Assembly (NCBI GenBank): GCA_029262895.1
Contig: JAJCYM010000032.1
Location: forward strand, 1 to 35,343
DNA length: 35,343 nucleotides
DNA from: Roseivirga sp.
GTDB lineage: Bacteria; Bacteroidota; Bacteroidia; Cytophagales; Cyclobacteriaceae
Direction of reading: 5' to 3'
Of this stretch, positions 31,883-35,343 are shown in pieces. Numbering within the stretch: the stretch's first letter is position 1; each line of letters begins with the position of its first letter. Under the pieces are notes generated by a model. It worked only from the letters and a program-made list of their open reading frames with translations, did no database searches and had not been told where the DNA came from. The position numbers and the translations under genes are program-made.

Positions 31883-32867
31883 TCTCAAATTAAAAATCCT
31901 GCTGAAAGTCGGAATCGAACTGATCAGAATCTGGTGCTTTTTCCGACAGAAGAAGAATAAAGAAAGAGTGTTGGCGGCAATACTCCTGCTACCGGCTTTC
32001 TTTCTATTGATTCCCACATTTACCTACTCCTTGACCATTATTCAGTCCTTTATTTTTCAAATCGCCTTGGTATATGGTGTGTTGAGTATTTACTGGGTAA
32101 TCAGAAAGCATTACAGACTTACGGCAGTCAATTTCACCATCTATCTGCTGCTTTTGATTAAGGTGAATGCACCCATGGAGGATACTTATTTTCTCCAGAA
32201 TGGAGGGGAGTCTTTAAAAGTTCTACAGTTCAATGTATTGGCCCACAATAACCAGTATAGCGCTACGCTTAATAAGATTCAACAACTCTCGCCAGACTTT
32301 ATTTCCTTTCAAGAAGTAAGTGCTGAATGGGCTGAAGTACTTGAAACAGACCTTACAAGGGATTATCCTTTTTATAAGATTGTGCGACATCCAAATGATC
32401 ATCAAGGCATTGCAGTGTTTAGTAAATATCCCATCGAGGCCAAAGCAGAACTGTGGAATGGAACGGCCAACATTGCCGGTCACATTCAGATGGGTGATCA
32501 AGCTGTTAATTTTTTGAGTTTGCATACAAGGTCACCGACAACACGGATCCGTTGGAATGAGCGCAACGAGCATATTGAAAGGGCCGAAGAACATGTCAAT
32601 GCTAACGAGGGTGAGTTTTTGGTGCTTGGCGATTTTAATACCGTGCCCTGGGATTCCCGCCTGAGAAATTTCAAAAACGCAACGTCCTTGAAAGACAGCA
32701 GGAAGAAATGGACCCCTACCTACCCGACCTGGAATCCTCTGCTCGCCCAAATCCCAATTGACTATATCTTTCATTCTAATGGGATTGGGTGTCGCTCTTT
32801 GGATTCGGTCAGAATAACATCGGATCATATGGCAGTAATGGGAACTTTTCAAATTGCTGCAATGTGA
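31875..32867 (+). CDS. Membrane-anchored endonuclease/exonuclease/phosphatase (EEP) family protein
   Basis: The 330-residue protein has an N-terminal membrane region of three helices (about 34-52, 57-76, 85-98), then an EEP domain from about 113. The metal and catalytic residues are present: Asn120 in LQFNVL, Glu147 in FQEV, His217 in LSLHTRS, Asp253 and Asn255 in LGDFNT, and Asp317-His318 in ITSDHM. The domain is predicted to face the periplasm. Relatives include DNases, sphingomyelinase-like and inositol phosphatases, so the substrate is open. The start at 31875 has a good ribosome-binding site and overlaps creD by eight bases. The stop overlaps the start of the next gene (GTGA), so three products are translationally linked. 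Confidence 0.92.
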   Translation: MHSLKLKILLKVGIELIRIWCFFRQKKNKERVLAAILLLPAFFLLIPTFTYSLTIIQSFIFQIALVYGVLSIYWVIRKHYRLTAVNFTIYLLLLIKVNAPMEDTYFLQNGGESLKVLQFNVLAHNNQYSATLNKIQQLSPDFISFQEVSAEWAEVLETDLTRDYPFYKIVRHPNDHQGIAVFSKYPIEAKAELWNGTANIAGHIQMGDQAVNFLSLHTRSPTTRIRWNERNEHIERAEEHVNANEGEFLVLGDFNTVPWDSRLRNFKNATSLKDSRKKWTPTYPTWNPLLAQIPIDYIFHSNGIGCRSLDSVRITSDHMAVMGTFQIAAM

Positions 32868-33394
32868 GCAATCCGAGAAGGGCCATAAAAATTGCAAACA
32901 GGGTGTTCTTAGGGTTCATAATCTTGGCTATAATATCAAGAATGACCTTTGATATTGTTCCGCTTGAGTTTCAAAAAAGAACTTTGAGAACCGACTATCA
33001 GTACTTCTTCATTCTTGGAACTCCAATATCATTTTTTGCCTTGATAATTCTCGATTATATAAAAAATCGCACAAATAGACTTTTGCTCCTCAACCTATTT
33101 TTCGGTGGTGTCCTAGCTGTAATTTCGGGTTTCATTATGCTCTTTATCGGCTCATGGGATATTGACCCAGATCAGGATCGCACCTTATTTCAACATCGAT
33201 TTAAGGAAGGTTTAACTATTATATCAAGGAAAAGCTACTATCCAGATTCTGTTGACACCCTAAAATTAAAATCCATTACGCCCTGGTTTCATTGGGCTAC
33301 AGATACGGACATCGAGACCCTCGACCCTAATAGATGGTCAAGACCAGCCGAAGATTCAGGAAGCCTTGGAATGACAAGCAGTACCTCCCATTAA
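32864..33394 (+). CDS. Small membrane protein, unknown function
   Basis: The frame is open from 32789, but the likely start is the GTG at 32864, which overlaps the phosphoesterase stop as GTGA and gives 176 residues (VSNPRRAIKIANRVFLG...). Three hydrophobic segments are visible (near VFLGFIILAII, YFFILGTPISFFALIIL, and LLLNLFFGGVLAVISGFIMLFIG), followed by a soluble C-terminal part of about 70 residues rich in polar and charged residues (DIDPDQDRTLFQHRF). No family is recognised. The overlap makes it the last gene of the creD-EEP operon. A short spacer with a small CTGCA-TTT-TGCAG hairpin separates it from uvrA. Confidence 0.7.
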   Translation: MSNPRRAIKIANRVFLGFIILAIISRMTFDIVPLEFQKRTLRTDYQYFFILGTPISFFALIILDYIKNRTNRLLLLNLFFGGVLAVISGFIMLFIGSWDIDPDQDRTLFQHRFKEGLTIISRKSYYPDSVDTLKLKSITPWFHWATDTDIETLDPNRWSRPAEDSGSLGMTSSTSH

Positions 33395-33466
33395 TATTTC
33401 AGCCGAGGTTGTAATTCATCCCTTAAATTGAGACCTTTGTGGATTCTGCATTTTGCAGTTCCATCA

Positions 33467-35343
33467 ATGGAAAAATTCAAGGAAAACGCCACAATTGACA
33501 AAGCCCCTTTAGACCTTTCAGGTCATGAGAACATAGAGGTTTTTGGTGCACGAGAGCATAACCTGAAAGACATTGATGTAGTAATTCCCAGAAACCAATT
33601 GGTCGTTATTACCGGAATTTCCGGTTCGGGAAAGTCCTCCCTGGCATTCGATACCATTTATGCAGAGGGACAGCGCAGGTATATGGAAAGTTTTTCCGCC
33701 TATGCGCGCTCATTTATCGGTGATATGGAGCGTCCCGATGTGGATAAAATCAATGGCCTGAGTCCTGTTATTTCCATTGAGCAGAAAACTACCTCTAAAA
33801 ATCCGAGATCTACAGTAGGCACGCTTACTGAAATCTACGATTTCCTGAGATTGCTATACGCTCGGGCAGGAGAGGCCTATTCTTACAACACCGGCAAAAA
33901 GATGATCCGCCAGTCTGAAGATCAGATTATTGATCACTTGATAAGCTATTTTGCCGGTCAAAAACTTGTGATTCTTGCCCCAGTAGTCAAGGGTCGAAAA
34001 GGGCATTACCGTGAGCTTTTTGTTCAGATCAGAAAGATGGGCTATACCCGAGTCCGGGTTAACGGAGAAATCATGGAGATGGAGCCTAAAATGCAACTGG
34101 ATAGGTACAAGACCCATGATATTGAAATCGTAGTTGACCGGATTATTGCCAACAAAGACGACAGGTTCCGAATCTCACAAAGCGTGAAAACTGCCATGTC
34201 CAGGGGCAAGGGTGTTATCATGGTTCAGGATGATACAGAGACCGTTCACCACTTCTCCAAATTCTTGATGGATCCGGCTTCAGGGTTATCCTATGATGAG
34301 CCGGCTCCGAATAACTTCTCCTTTAACTCTCCCTATGGTGCTTGCCAAACCTGCAATGGCCTGGGGCAGATAGAAGAAATAAGTCATGATGCCGTGATCC
34401 CTGATGATTCGCTCAGCCTGAGCCGTGGTGGTATTGCCCCACTGGGCGAGTACCGCGATATCTGGATTTTCAAGAAAGTCGAAGCCATTCTTAAGCGGTA
34501 TGGCGTCAACTTAACCACTCCGATTAAGGATATTCCAGAAGAAGTGCTCAACATCATCTTGTATGGTGATGACGTACCTGTATCAGTAGGTTCGAAAAAG
34601 TATCCGGGTACCCAATGGCAAACCAAGTTTGAAGGCATTATCAAGTTTCTGGAAAAGCAGAAAACTGAGGGAACGGAAAAGACTCGAAGGTGGATCGAAG
34701 ATTTTATGTCTGTCAGGACTTGCCCGACCTGCGAAGGTGCGAGATTAAAAAAGGAATCCCTCCACTTTCTGATAGACAATAGAAATATCTCTGAGCTTGC
34801 CGAATTTGACATCACCACCCTCTCTGAGTGGTTTAACGGCATTGAGGCCAGACTCACAGAAAAGCAAAATCTTATTGGCGTAGAAATCCTTAAGGAAATT
34901 CGAAAACGCATCGGGTTTCTCTTGGATGTCGGGCTGGACTATCTGACACTAAACCGGCCGTTGCGAACACTTTCGGGAGGTGAAGCGCAGAGAATCCGTC
35001 TGGCTACACAAATCGGAACACAATTGGTTGGAGTGCTCTACATAATGGATGAACCCAGCATTGGCTTGCATCAGCGTGATAATATGAAGCTGATCAATGC
35101 ACTCAAGGATTTAAGGGACCTTGGCAACACCATTATTGTAGTCGAACATGACAAGGACATGATGCTCGCTTCGGATCACATCCTGGACATTGGCCCTGGA
35201 GCAGGCAGACATGGCGGACAAATTGTGGCTTTTGGGAGTCCCGATAAATTTCTAGTCGAAGGCGGAATCACCGCTGATTATCTGAAAGGAGAAAAATCTA
35301 TCGCTCTTCCAAAAAGAAGAAGAATTGGTAACGATACAAGTAT
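33467..35343 (+). CDS. uvrA: Excinuclease ABC subunit A, partial (cut by window edge)
   Basis: About 625 codons are visible from ATG 33467, and the frame is open at the window end. The protein shows the N-terminal ABC half with Walker A GISGSGKSS (about 50-58), the conserved RRYMESFSAYAR, the cysteine pair in FNSPYGACQTCNGLG, a second CPTC pair before EGARL, and the first-half ABC signature LSGGEAQRIRLATQIG with YIMDEPSIGLHQRD and VVEHD. The second ATPase half lies beyond the window. UvrA is the damage-recognition ATPase of nucleotide excision repair, acting as a dimer with UvrB. Some Bacteroidota encode a second UvrA; this copy looks like the canonical type. It starts 72 bases after the previous gene. 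Confidence 0.96.
   Translation, partial: MEKFKENATIDKAPLDLSGHENIEVFGAREHNLKDIDVVIPRNQLVVITGISGSGKSSLAFDTIYAEGQRRYMESFSAYARSFIGDMERPDVDKINGLSPVISIEQKTTSKNPRSTVGTLTEIYDFLRLLYARAGEAYSYNTGKKMIRQSEDQIIDHLISYFAGQKLVILAPVVKGRKGHYRELFVQIRKMGYTRVRVNGEIMEMEPKMQLDRYKTHDIEIVVDRIIANKDDRFRISQSVKTAMSRGKGVIMVQDDTETVHHFSKFLMDPASGLSYDEPAPNNFSFNSPYGACQTCNGLGQIEEISHDAVIPDDSLSLSRGGIAPLGEYRDIWIFKKVEAILKRYGVNLTTPIKDIPEEVLNIILYGDDVPVSVGSKKYPGTQWQTKFEGIIKFLEKQKTEGTEKTRRWIEDFMSVRTCPTCEGARLKKESLHFLIDNRNISELAEFDITTLSEWFNGIEARLTEKQNLIGVEILKEIRKRIGFLLDVGLDYLTLNRPLRTLSGGEAQRIRLATQIGTQLVGVLYIMDEPSIGLHQRDNMKLINALKDLRDLGNTIIVVEHDKDMMLASDHILDIGPGAGRHGGQIVAFGSPDKFLVEGGITADYLKGEKSIALPKRRRIGNDTS

Noticed and set aside
33450-33466. 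Small CTGCA-TTT-TGCAG hairpin and GACCTTTG box before uvrA as an SOS or promoter element
   Set aside because: The hairpin is five base pairs, no LexA-like palindrome was recognised, and the -7 match lacks its first T.

Overview
The window reads as a chromosomal segment of a Bacteroidota bacterium, most likely a Cytophagia-type, gliding or surface-associated marine or soil lineage (the class is inferred, not proven). The evidence is a type IX secretion (T9SS) PorP/SprF protein, giant SprB-repeat proteins with a gliding-motility-type C-terminal sorting domain, STN- and carboxypeptidase-regulatory-domain TonB-dependent receptors, an ECF sigma/FecR pair, surface lipoproteins with an acidic residue cluster after the lipid cysteine, and start regions that rarely carry Shine-Dalgarno sequences but sometimes show TAnnTTTG-like -7 boxes. 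No tRNA, rRNA, CRISPR array, integrase or transposase was seen.

Left part (1-13892, mostly minus strand): the N-terminal part of one SprB-repeat protein runs off the left edge. Next come a small glycine-zipper-like membrane protein (plus strand) facing a secreted subtilase across a shared hairpin terminator, a one-domain asparaginase-like protein, and a two-gene unit made of a 2727-residue SprB-repeat adhesin and its PorP/SprF partner, 3 bases apart. The adhesin carries about 33 repeats, a PKD domain and a type B T9SS sorting domain, and contains an uninterrupted tract of 11 G in its coding strand.

Middle (14346-22933, plus strand): an orphan MoxR ATPase; a TonB-dependent receptor followed by a large beta-helix-like surface lipoprotein, both preceded by clusters of TTAACA/TAACAG words and separated by a terminator-like hairpin; a small lipoprotein; a TIGR01777 epimerase; a LOG-family nucleotide hydrolase; and a HAD phosphatase whose end overlaps the next gene tail to tail.

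Right-middle (22930-29394, minus strand): a trans-envelope signalling cassette in the order ECF sigma, FecR anti-sigma, STN-TonB receptor, small outer-membrane barrel, and STN domain fused to a second copy of that barrel. Between the receptor and the small barrel gene lies a 167-base near-palindromic element with perfect 20-base arms and mutually exclusive hairpins ending 22 bases before the start codon. It is the best candidate here for an undescribed cis-acting RNA or repeat element.

Right end (29502-35343, plus strand): a six-helix membrane protein and a winged-helix regulator that overlap by 3 bases, then CreD, an EEP-family phosphoesterase and a small membrane protein in overlapping frames. 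A shared palindromic operator, CTTTG-N5-CAAAG followed by a third half-site, lies immediately before both the first gene and creD, which suggests one small regulon. The window ends inside uvrA.
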